NCBI RefSeq assembly: GCF_003846185.1
Contig: NZ_ML123034.1
Location: 717,876 to 752,864 of the forward strand
DNA length: 34,989 nt
Source: Streptomyces sp. ADI96-02
GTDB taxonomy: Bacteria > Actinomycetota > Actinomycetes > Streptomycetales > Streptomycetaceae
Direction: 5' to 3'
Made by a program: the position numbers and the translations under genes. Shown piece by piece: positions 24,903 through 31,634 of this stretch. The stretch's first letter is position 1, and every line of letters begins with the position of its first letter. A model generated the notes under the pieces. The model was not told where the DNA came from and did not search any database. It saw nothing but the letters and a program-made list of their open reading frames with translations.

Positions 24903-26290
24903 TCGACCGGGTCGCGGACCAGCGGCAGCGGATCGGCGGAGCGCAGTCGCGGATCGTCGACGCGGAACGTGACGACCCGGCCTGGCCCGCTCCACGGTTC
25001 CTCGAATCGGACGGTGACCCGGCCGACGCCGCTGCCCTGCACCCAGCCGTGCCCGTACGTGTCATGGTGCACGTCGTGCCCGGCGGGCCAGCGCCGGGCG
25101 GCGAGCTGCTCGGCGCCCTCCGGCTCCGCCTCCTCGGCGACGGCCGGCTCGTCGCCGGGTCCGCCGTCCGCGGCGGGCGCCTCGGTGCGGGCGGACCGCT
25201 CGGCCAGCTCCCGCGCGTCGGCGGCCTGCGCGAACAGGTCCTCCTGGGTGAAGTCGGCCAGCCCCGTCACGCCGACGCCCAGCAGCCGTACGCCGCCGGT
25301 GGTGTCCACCCCGTCCAGGAGCCGCGCCGCGGCCTCACGGACCACGGTGGGGTCGTCCGTCGGCCCTCTGAGGGTTTCGGAGCGCGTGAGGGTGGAGAAG
25401 TCGTAGCGGCGCACCTTGAGCACCACGGTCCGCCCCGACCGGTGCGCTGACCGCAACCGCTCCACGCAGCGGACCGCCAGCCGCTCGACCTCGGTCCGGA
25501 TGCGGACCCGGTCGTGCAGGTCGACGTCGAAGGTGTCCTCCACCGACACGGACTTGGCGTCCCGTTCCGCCACCACCGGCCGGTCGTCCAGGCCCAGGGC
25601 CATCCGGTACAACGAGAGTCCGTGGGCCCGGCCCACCAGCCGTACCAGCTCCGCCTCGCCGGCCTCGGCCAGGTCGTGGACCGTCGTCATGCCGGCCCGT
25701 CTGAGGTGGTCCCCGGTGGCGGGGCCGACGCCCGGGAGCGTCCGGACGGACATGGGCGCCAGCAGTTCGCGTTCGGTGCCCGGCTCGATGAGCAGCAGCC
25801 CGTCCGGCTTGGCCTGCTCGGAGGCGATCTTCGCGAGCATCTTGGAGCCGGCGAGGCCGACGGAGCCGCTGAGGCCGGTCACGGCGCGGATGGCCGACCG
25901 CAGCCGCTCCCCCGTCGCCGTCGCAGACGCCGAGTCGTCCGCCGTTCCGCCCGCTTCCAGGTCGACGAAGGCCTCGTCCAGGCTCAGCGGCTCGACCAGC
26001 GGCGAGAGCCGTCCCAGGAGCTCCATCACCTGGTCGCTCACCGTCCGGTACAGCGAGAAGCGGGGCACCAGGTACGCGGCGTTCGGCGCGAGCCGCCTGG
26101 CCTGGGCGGTGGGCATCGCGGAGTGCACTCCCAGCCGCCGGGCCTCGTACGAGGCGGTGGCGACCACCCCGCGCGGGCCGAGACCGCCCACCACCACGGC
26201 TTTGCCGCGCAGACTGGGCTTGGCCGCCTGCTCCGCCGAGGCGTAGAAGGCATCCATGTCCAGATGGAGGATGGTCGGCGCGGGTCTCAC
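24824..26290 (-). CDS. dinB: DNA polymerase IV (Y-family)
   Basis: A 488-residue translesion polymerase. The palm has the catalytic DMDAFYA (Asp11, Asp13) and SLDEAFVD (Asp105, Glu106); a HhH segment TLPGVGPATGDHLRRAG is at 184-200; the little finger runs to about 345. The beta-clamp motif QEDLF at 349-353 lies before a 135-residue extension with an acidic Glu/Ala linker and a small domain (RRWPAGHDVHHDTYGHGWVQ, then GVGRVTVRFEEPWSG). This extension is usual in actinobacterial Pol IV, whereas E. coli DinB stops at the clamp motif. The GTG start has only a GGGGGT next to it. The 3' end overlaps the PRC-barrel gene. It is involved in mutagenic bypass of DNA damage. Confidence 0.95.
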   Translation of the reverse strand: MRPAPTILHLDMDAFYASAEQAAKPSLRGKAVVVGGLGPRGVVATASYEARRLGVHSAMPTAQARRLAPNAAYLVPRFSLYRTVSDQVMELLGRLSPLVEPLSLDEAFVDLEAGGTADDSASATATGERLRSAIRAVTGLSGSVGLAGSKMLAKIASEQAKPDGLLLIEPGTERELLAPMSVRTLPGVGPATGDHLRRAGMTTVHDLAEAGEAELVRLVGRAHGLSLYRMALGLDDRPVVAERDAKSVSVEDTFDVDLHDRVRIRTEVERLAVRCVERLRSAHRSGRTVVLKVRRYDFSTLTRSETLRGPTDDPTVVREAAARLLDGVDTTGGVRLLGVGVTGLADFTQEDLFAQAADARELAERSARTEAPAADGGPGDEPAVAEEAEPEGAEQLAARRWPAGHDVHHDTYGHGWVQGSGVGRVTVRFEEPWSGPGRVVTFRVDDPRLRSADPLPLVRDPVDYSSWPASLPKSRPGPAPSAGGESSP

Positions 26291-26347
26291 ACCCCCGATG
26301 CTGCCCTACGGCACTGACAACGGGCCCGATCGACGCCCGCGGGCCTG

Positions 26348-26389
26348 CCGGACCGCCCCCGGCCGGTGCGGCCCGCCGGGGTGGTCCGG
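26348..26389 (-). terminator. Hairpin after second MerR gene
   Basis: CCGGACCGCCCC pairs with GGGGTGGTCCGG (12 bp, one G-U), 18-nt loop, 12 bp after the minus-strand stop at 26402 and before dinB. It probably ends the MerR transcript so that dinB is separate. Confidence 0.6.
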
Positions 26390-26401
26390 TCGCTCAGCGG
26401 C

Positions 26402-27019
26402 TCATACGGCGCGGTTGCGCCGCCGGGCCAGCTCGTCGGCGGGGTTGTGCCCGATGAGCGTCTCGCCGGTGTCGACGCGCTCGCCGTGGAGTTGGGAGAG
26501 CGCCGCGTCCACGTCCCGCCAGACGACGCCCACGGCGATGCCGAAGACGCCCTGCCCGCCCTGGAGGAGGCTGACGACCTCGTCGGGCGAGGAGCACTCG
26601 TAGACCGTCGCCCCGTCGCTCATCAGCGTCATGCGTTCCAGATCCTGGAAGCCCCGGGCCCGCAGGTGCTGCACCGTGGTGCGGATGTTCTGCAGGGCGA
26701 CGCCGGTGTCCAGGAACCGTTTGACGATCTTGAGGAGGACCACGTCCCGGAAACTGTAGAGGCGCTGCGTCCCCGACCCGTAGGCCGGGCGCACGCTCGG
26801 TTCGACCAGCCCCGTTCGGGCCCAGTAGTCCAGCTGGCGGTAGGTGATCCCCGCCGCCGCGCACGCCGTCGGACCGCGATAGCCGATATCGCCGGTCGCC
26901 GCCGTGCCGTCCGCCGCCACCGCGGCCGGCGCAGCCGGCTGCCTGATGGCGTGGTCGGCTCCACTGCCGTGCTGCGGATACGGCCCGCCCGCCGCCGTAC
27001 CGTCGCCGCTGCTTCTCAC
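26402..27019 (-). CDS. MerR-family regulator (Rv1830/ResR-like)
   Basis: A 205-residue MerR regulator. The first 65 residues are Gly/Ala/Pro-rich and likely disordered; then YRGPTACAAAGITYRQLDYW and the wing TGLVEPSVRPAYGSGTQRLY, followed by the second helix pair SFRDVVLLKIVKRFLDTGVA and LQNIRTTVQHLRARG. The rest is a short effector-like domain. Position next to the bifunctional nuclease and FtsR-like genes matches mycobacterial Rv1830 (ResR/McdR), a growth and division regulator. GTG at 27019 has GGAGG 5 nt upstream. A strong promoter precedes it. Confidence 0.88.
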   Translation of the reverse strand: MRSSGDGTAAGGPYPQHGSGADHAIRQPAAPAAVAADGTAATGDIGYRGPTACAAAGITYRQLDYWARTGLVEPSVRPAYGSGTQRLYSFRDVVLLKIVKRFLDTGVALQNIRTTVQHLRARGFQDLERMTLMSDGATVYECSSPDEVVSLLQGGQGVFGIAVGVVWRDVDAALSQLHGERVDTGETLIGHNPADELARRRNRAV

Positions 27020-27049
27020 GCCGACCTCCGTCCTTGACCTGCCCACTCG

Positions 27050-27078
27050 AAGGTAGGCAGTCACTCGGGGTGCGTCAA
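27050..27078 (-). promoter_or_regulatory. Promoter of second MerR gene
   Basis: On the minus strand TTGACG (27073-27078), a 17-nt spacer and TACCTT (27050-27055) make a near-ideal vegetative promoter. The start near 27043 gives a leader of about 24 nt. Confidence 0.65.
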
Positions 27079-27087
27079 CGATCGCCA

Positions 27088-27105
27088 CACTCGGCACGCC
27101 GAGTG
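27088..27105. promoter_or_regulatory. Inverted repeat upstream of MerR promoter
   Basis: CACTCGG-cacg-CCGAGTG (7-bp arms) sits 10 bp upstream of the -35; another CACTCGG copy lies in the promoter spacer (27062-27068). It may be an operator for autoregulation, or the terminator of the bifunctional nuclease gene. Confidence 0.45.
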
Positions 27106-27187
27106 ATAATCACCCTGAGGGTGGTTTCCCGTGTCTCGTTTCCGGGAAAGGCTTGTCGGATGCGCTGACGACACCCCTGCGGGACGG

Positions 27188-27661
27188 TTACTGGCTGTTC
27201 GTACCGAAGTCCTCCGGCGAGATCTGGTCGAGGAATTCGCGGAACTTCTCCACCTCGTCCTCCTGCTCGTCGGGGATCGCGATGCCCGCGTCGTCCAGCA
27301 CGCCGTCACTGCCGTAGATCGGCGTGCCGGTCCGCAGGGCGAGCGCTATGGCGTCGGACGGCCGTGCGCTCACCTCGACCCCGCTGGCGAACACGAGCTC
27401 CGCGTAGAACACCCCTTCGCGAAGGTCCGTGATACGGACCTCGGTGAGCTCCTGGCCCACGGCCTCGAGCACATCCTTGAACAGATCATGGGTCAGCGGC
27501 CTGGCCGGAGCCATGCCCTGCTGGGCGAAGGCGATCGCGGTCGCCTCACCAGGACCGATCCAAATGGGGAGGTACCGGTCGCCTCCCACTTCACGCAGGA
27601 GAACGATCGGTTGGTTGGAGGGCATTTCCACCCGGACACCGACAACGTCGAGCTCGTTCAC
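27188..27661 (-). CDS. Bifunctional nuclease family protein (DUF151)
   Basis: A 157-residue protein of the DUF151 family, containing MNELDVVGVRVEMPSNQPIV, LPIWIGPGEATAIAFAQQG, RPLTHDLFKDVLEAVG and ARPSDAIALALRTGTPIY, all strongly conserved. The plant homologue was reported to have DNase and RNase activity, hence the name; the bacterial role is not settled. The acidic C-terminus (DEQEDEVEKFREFLDQ) is usual. The neighbourhood is the conserved FHA-FtsR-DUF151-MerR set of actinobacteria. GTG start; AGGG 8 nt upstream gives only a weak ribosome site, and a -10-like TAGGGT suggests a leaderless mRNA. Confidence 0.93.
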   Translation of the reverse strand: MNELDVVGVRVEMPSNQPIVLLREVGGDRYLPIWIGPGEATAIAFAQQGMAPARPLTHDLFKDVLEAVGQELTEVRITDLREGVFYAELVFASGVEVSARPSDAIALALRTGTPIYGSDGVLDDAGIAIPDEQEDEVEKFREFLDQISPEDFGTNSQ

Positions 27662-27667
27662 ACAGCA

Positions 27668-27673
27668 ACCCTA
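27668..27673 (-). promoter_or_regulatory. Possible leaderless -10 of DUF151 gene
   Basis: TAGGGT on the minus strand ends 6 nt before the GTG, so the mRNA could start at the start codon. No -35 seen. Confidence 0.35.
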
Positions 27674-27714
27674 GGACGTGCTCGCCATGTTTGGGTAGTC
27701 GGGCTCGTCCGTGC

Positions 27715-28458
27715 TCAGCGCAGACGACTCCGCAGAGCCGTCTGCACGAGCGCCGCGTGCAGCCGTACGGAGAGCTCGGCGAGCTCGTTCGCCGTGGCCT
27801 CCGCATGGGCCCTGGTCTGCGGATTCCGGTGCCGCCGCAAGGGTGCGACCAGCTGTTCGACCCATCCGGCCTCGCGGTCCGCGGAAGCCCGCATGGCCCG
27901 CAGATGGCGTGGTTCGAGACCGAACCGGCCCAGATCGGCCACCAGCTTCGCCACGGTCACCACGTCGGCGTCGTAGCCGCCGTCCGGGGCCGGAACGATG
28001 AGCCCGTAGGACTCCCACTCCGCCAGCCGCTCCTCGTCGACCTCGGCCGCCGCCAGCAGCTCGGCGCGACCGATGCGGACGGCGGTCGCCGCACCGGGCC
28101 CGGTCTCCCACACGCCCTCGGCGAGGTCCCGCTGCCCTCCCGGGGAGGGCAGCGCGGCCTGCTCCCCCCGGGCGACGGCGTCCAGGTACTCGCGGATGAC
28201 CTTGAGCGGCAGGTAGTGGTCCCGCTGCATGCGGAGCACCTGCGCCAGACGCTCGACATCGCCGGACGAGAACTTCCGGTATCCGGAAGGGGTGCGCTGC
28301 GGCTCGATGAGCCCCTCCGCCTCCAGGAAGCGGATCTTGGAGATGGTGACTTCGGGAAACTCCTCGCGCAACTCGACGAGCACCGTTCCGATGCTCATCG
28401 AGCGGGCGTCCGCGGTGGCGGCGCCGTGGCCGGCGCCGCCTGTCGGTGTTCGCAGCAT
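27715..28458 (-). CDS. ftsR: MerR-family regulator, FtsR-like
   Basis: A 247-residue MerR protein. The winged helix (about 21-95) has MSIGTVLVELREEFPEVTIS, KIRFLEAEGLIEPQRTPSGY and RKFSSGDVERLAQVLRMQRD, LPLKVIREYLD, nearly the signature of FtsR (C. glutamicum) and Rv1828. FtsR activates ftsZ in Corynebacterium. A C-terminal domain (GRAELLAAAEVDEERLAEWE to the end) is a second helix-turn-helix-like unit. The adjacent FHA gene is the standard partner. ATG at 28458 has AGGAAGG close upstream. The gene symbol is by orthology of sequence and context. Confidence 0.9.
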   Translation of the reverse strand: MLRTPTGGAGHGAATADARSMSIGTVLVELREEFPEVTISKIRFLEAEGLIEPQRTPSGYRKFSSGDVERLAQVLRMQRDHYLPLKVIREYLDAVARGEQAALPSPGGQRDLAEGVWETGPGAATAVRIGRAELLAAAEVDEERLAEWESYGLIVPAPDGGYDADVVTVAKLVADLGRFGLEPRHLRAMRASADREAGWVEQLVAPLRRHRNPQTRAHAEATANELAELSVRLHAALVQTALRSRLR

Positions 28459-28475
28459 GGGCCTTCCTGGGGGTT

Positions 28476-28496
28476 CCCCCGGACGGAGTCCGGGGG
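28476..28496 (-). terminator. Hairpin between FHA gene and ftsR
   Basis: CCCCCGGAC pairs with GTCCGGGGG around GGA, in the 42-bp gap. It may attenuate read-through from the FHA gene into ftsR. Confidence 0.55.
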
Positions 28497-28500
28497 CGGG

Positions 28501-29292
28501 TCAGACGCCCCGCGGGCTCGCGTAGAAGACCAGGCGGTACTTTCCGATCTGGACTTCGTCGCCGTTGGACAGCAGGACCGAATCGATGCGCTCACGGTTG
28601 ACGTAGGTGCCGTTGAGGCTGCCGACATCACCCACGGTGAAGCTACCGTCCGGACCCCGGCGGAACTCCACATGACGCCGCGACACGGTCACGTCGTCGA
28701 GGAAGATATCGCTCTGCGGGTGACGACCGGCGGTCGTCAGGTCGCTGTCCAGCAGAAAGCGGCTGCCGGAGTTCGGGCCGCGGCGCACGACCAGCAGCGC
28801 CGAGCCTCCGGGCAGCGCGTCGACGGCCGCCTGGGCCTCCGGCGAGAGCGAGGGCAGGGCCGTCTGGCCCGTCGCCTCGGCCTCGTAGGCCTCCAGCCCG
28901 GAGATGGAGATCGTGGACGTCGTCTCCGAGGCGCGCTCGGGGACACCGCCCCGCAGCGGCGAACCGCAGTTGGAGCAGAATCGGCCGGCCTCCGAATTGC
29001 GGTGGCCGCACCTCGGGCAGACCGGCATCGACGAGCCCTCCGGGGTGAACCCTCCACCTGTGGTCGAGGTTGATGGTTCGCCGAAACCTATGCGCCCGGC
29101 ACCGGCCGGGTCAACAGACGACACGCCGGGTCCACCCGGGGTCTGACCGGCGGCGCCGGACACCTCATCACGGAAGAGCGGACGCTCCGCTTCCTGTCCC
29201 TCGCCCTGGCCGTGGCGAGGAGCACGGTGGCGAGCAGCACTGTTGCTGTCCTCGCGTGCACTCTTCCCGAACAACTTCGCAAACAACTTCAC
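28501..29292 (-). CDS. FHA domain protein with zinc ribbon (GarA/OdhI type)
   Basis: A 263-residue phosphothreonine-binding protein. From residue 89 there is a zinc ribbon (C92, C95, C106, C109), then ETTST at 123-127, the site phosphorylated by Ser/Thr kinases in GarA and OdhI, then the FHA domain (163-258) with Gly189-Arg190, Ser204-Arg205, His207 and Asn227-Gly228. When phosphorylated, GarA/OdhI bind their own FHA domain and stop inhibiting 2-oxoglutarate dehydrogenase and glutamate metabolism. The first 88 residues are a basic then low-complexity extension not present in GarA. The GTG start has GGGGAA upstream; an internal ATG at 29028 has GGAGGG 7 nt upstream and would give a 175-residue, GarA-sized form. 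Confidence 0.9.
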   Translation of the reverse strand: MKLFAKLFGKSAREDSNSAARHRAPRHGQGEGQEAERPLFRDEVSGAAGQTPGGPGVSSVDPAGAGRIGFGEPSTSTTGGGFTPEGSSMPVCPRCGHRNSEAGRFCSNCGSPLRGGVPERASETTSTISISGLEAYEAEATGQTALPSLSPEAQAAVDALPGGSALLVVRRGPNSGSRFLLDSDLTTAGRHPQSDIFLDDVTVSRRHVEFRRGPDGSFTVGDVGSLNGTYVNRERIDSVLLSNGDEVQIGKYRLVFYASPRGV

Positions 29293-29377
29293 GGGCGATT
29301 CCCCTTGACCGACATAGACCCGCCCGTGGGGCAGGACGAACCCTGAATGAACACACCTGCCGACCCGGACGTCTTCA

Positions 29378-29405
29378 CAACGTCCGTATCCACTCGACAG
29401 TTTCC
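29378..29405 (-). promoter_or_regulatory. Possible ECF-type promoter of FHA gene
   Basis: GGAAAC (minus strand, 29400-29405) and GTTG (29378-29381) are about 18 nt apart, like ECF sigma sites such as that of SigR. Weak match. Confidence 0.2.
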
Positions 29406-29482
29406 ACCACGCACCACCGATCCGGTGCGCCGACCCCCCGCAACCTCCCGCTCTCGTACTCCGTTGTGCGCCCCCGACGCGA

Positions 29483-30286
29483 TCACCGGGCCGACGACCG
29501 AGCGTAGTCAGGGCGTTCGGCCGGTCGCAAGGCATCGACGACGATGTCGTCGGAGCGCTCGACCACCGCTGTGGCCTGCTCCTTCTCCAAGGTCTGCACC
29601 ACACCGCCGGGAATGTTGAGCGCGGGCTCCAGATCCTGCGGTCTGCCGATGACCTCGAACGTGTAAGGCGCCTGGATCTTCCGACCGTCCACCTGGAGGT
29701 CTCCCGCGTCGCCGGAGAAGTACGTATTGGCCACCACCCGGACGCCGTTGACCTCCATGGCCTCGGCGCCGGCCGCGCGCAGCTCCTGGATGGCGTCGAG
29801 CAGCATGTCCGGGGCCACCGCTCCGACGGGATCGCTGATGGTCAGCGTGATCCCCGGGCCGTGCGCGGCCACCGTGCCCGCGAGGATCCCCAGCTGCCGT
29901 TCCTTCTCCAGCGTCTGCTTCCGGGCCTCTTCGGCCTGGTCGGAGCTGTTCTCCAGCTCGGTGCGCTGGTCGACCAGCCGCTGCTTCTCGTCCTCCAGGC
30001 GCTGGGTGCGGTCGTCGACCTCGTCGAGGATCCGGACCAGGTCCTCCTGCCGGGCGCCCCGCAGCGCGCTGTCGTCGTTGGTGGACCGCACCTGGATCGC
30101 CAGGCCCAGGCCGAGTCCGAACAGCAGCAGGGCCACGACCAGTTGGGCCCGGCTCAGCCGGGGCGGCCACAGCCCGGCGCGGAGCCGCTGTCGCCCGGTG
30201 ATCCGCGGCGCCGGCGGGAGGGGGGCCGGCGGGACGGGCTCGCCGCCGGACGGCCGGTGGCTGTGGGGCATCTCGTCGTTGTTCAT
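29483..30286 (-). CDS. DUF881 family protein (second)
   Basis: A 267-residue bitopic membrane protein. After a Pro-rich cytoplasmic start, the helix AQLVVALLLFGLGLGLAIQ spans 48-66, followed by a coiled coil (about 78-130) rich in Glu, Gln, Leu and Arg. The extracytoplasmic DUF881 domain runs to about 250, with GPGITLTISDPVG, LLDAIQELRAAGAEAMEVNG and RVVANTYF as its conserved parts. DUF881 genes flank the small basic protein gene throughout actinobacteria, matching Rv1823/Rv1825; roles in wall or division are suspected but unproven. The ATG has GAGG 3 nt upstream; it is 5 bp from the sbp stop, so the operon is tight. Confidence 0.9.
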   Translation of the reverse strand: MNNDEMPHSHRPSGGEPVPPAPLPPAPRITGRQRLRAGLWPPRLSRAQLVVALLLFGLGLGLAIQVRSTNDDSALRGARQEDLVRILDEVDDRTQRLEDEKQRLVDQRTELENSSDQAEEARKQTLEKERQLGILAGTVAAHGPGITLTISDPVGAVAPDMLLDAIQELRAAGAEAMEVNGVRVVANTYFSGDAGDLQVDGRKIQAPYTFEVIGRPQDLEPALNIPGGVVQTLEKEQATAVVERSDDIVVDALRPAERPDYARSSAR

Positions 30287-30291
30287 CGGCC

Positions 30292-30624
30292 TCAAGCCCG
30301 GAAGACGTGCCGGCGGATCGCGGCGGCGTTGGAGAAGATCCGGATGCCGAGCACGACCACCACACCCGTTGAGAGCTGCGCGCCGACACCGAGTTTGTCG
30401 CCGAGGAACACGATCAGCGCGGCCACCACGACGTTGGACAGGAACGACACCACGAAGACCTTGTCGACGAAGATGCCGTCGAGCATGGCCCGCAGACCGC
30501 CGAACACGGCGTCGAGCGCGGCCACCACCGCGATCGGCAGATAGGGCTCGACCACCGCCGGCACCTCGGGCCGGACCAACAGTCCGACCACGACTCCCAC
30601 CACGAGGCCCAGTACGGCGATCAC
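30292..30624 (-). CDS. sbp: Small basic protein, DUF1290 family
   Basis: A 110-residue hydrophobic membrane protein with three to four helices: GLVVGVVVGLLVRPEVPAVV, IAVVAALDAVFGGLRAMLDG, VFVVSFLSNVVVAALIVFLG and LSTGVVVVLGIRIFSNAAAI. Length and pattern match the sbp gene next to DUF881 genes. In Bacillus it lies in the division cluster; function is unknown. GTG at 30624 overlaps the upstream stop by GTGA, so translation is coupled to DUF881. Confidence 0.9.
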   Translation of the reverse strand: MIAVLGLVVGVVVGLLVRPEVPAVVEPYLPIAVVAALDAVFGGLRAMLDGIFVDKVFVVSFLSNVVVAALIVFLGDKLGVGAQLSTGVVVVLGIRIFSNAAAIRRHVFRA

Positions 30625-31535
30625 GATGTGCCCTTCCCTGTGTCTGCCGCACCACTGCCGGCGGCCTTCGGCTCTGCTGTACGGACGATCAGGCTCGGCG
30701 CGGCCGGAAGCCGCACCTCCTTCTGATCGGAGATGCTGGTGCGGATGTCGAAGCTCTCCTTCAACGCGTTGAGGTACAGGCCGTCGGCACTGTCCTGGAA
30801 CGCGGTCGCGAGCTTCTTCCCGTCCCCCACCGCCAGCACCGTGTACGGCGGTACGAGCGGCCTGTTGTCGACCAGTATGGCGTCGCCCGCGGCCCGGATG
30901 GCCGAGAGCGCCGTCAGCCTTTGCCCATTGATGGCGATGGCCTCGGCGCCCGATTCCCACAGGCCGTTGACGACCCGCTGCATGTCGCGGTCGCGCACCC
31001 GTCCGGTGTCGGCGAAGCCCGTCGACTCACGCGGCCCGCCACCGCCCTGGTCGGTGTCCTCGGCGTCGTCGACGACCAGCTTCACCCCGGGCCCCTGCAC
31101 CGGAGTCGCTCCGGACAGCAGGGCCACCAGCTGGCCCTGGTCCCCGCCGTGCCGCTCCAGCGCCTTGCGCTGCCGCTCGCTCACGTCCGTGCGGAGCTCG
31201 TCGACGTCCGACTCCAGCGTGTCCGCGGTTTTGGTCTCCGCGTCGATGCGGTCGATCAGCTCTTCGCGCTCCTTGGCGACGACCGGGGCCGACACGCGCG
31301 CCTCGGCCGCGCCGAGGGTGACGACCAGGGCCGCAAGGACCAGTCCGGCGGCCAGGCCGAGCTTCGACTTCAGCGTACGGGGCAGCCCCGCGCTCCCGTC
31401 GGCCTCGCGACGCGCCGAAGCCTCCGCGTATCCCTCGTCGAGGCTGTGGTCCATCACGTTGTTCAGCAGCGACATGGAGGCGTCGGGGCGGGCGGGGCGC
31501 GGGGCTGTGCTCCGATCGGGGGACTGCTGCGACAT
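30621..31535 (-). CDS. DUF881 family protein (first)
   Basis: A 304-residue bitopic protein: cytoplasmic start, helix LGLAAGLVLAALVVTLGA near 60-77, coiled coil (EREELIDRIDAETKTADTLE and on), then the DUF881 domain (GPGVKLVVDDAEDT, VVNGLWESGAEAIAINGQRL, PPYTVLAVGD). It resembles the second DUF881 protein in layout only; they are old paralogues. The ATG at 31535 is used; a GTG three codons upstream is possible and neither has a ribosome site, so the mRNA may be leaderless. The 3' end overlaps sbp by 4 bp. First gene of the DUF881-sbp-DUF881 operon. Confidence 0.88.
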   Translation of the reverse strand: MSQQSPDRSTAPRPARPDASMSLLNNVMDHSLDEGYAEASARREADGSAGLPRTLKSKLGLAAGLVLAALVVTLGAAEARVSAPVVAKEREELIDRIDAETKTADTLESDVDELRTDVSERQRKALERHGGDQGQLVALLSGATPVQGPGVKLVVDDAEDTDQGGGGPRESTGFADTGRVRDRDMQRVVNGLWESGAEAIAINGQRLTALSAIRAAGDAILVDNRPLVPPYTVLAVGDGKKLATAFQDSADGLYLNALKESFDIRTSISDQKEVRLPAAPSLIVRTAEPKAAGSGAADTGKGTS

Positions 31536-31587
31536 GCCGCACATCGTCGCACGTCACCGCGGCTACCGCCGAATGGCCCCATCGGCA

Positions 31588-31621
31588 TCCCGAACCGCCC
31601 CGGTCCGGAGGCGGTTCGGGA
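31588..31621 (-). terminator. Terminator of nucleotidyltransferase/PMM gene
   Basis: TCCCGAACCGCC pairs perfectly with GGCGGTTCGGGA (12 bp, 10-nt loop), 14 bp after the stop. Confidence 0.75.
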
Positions 31622-31634
31622 CACCGGTTGCGGG

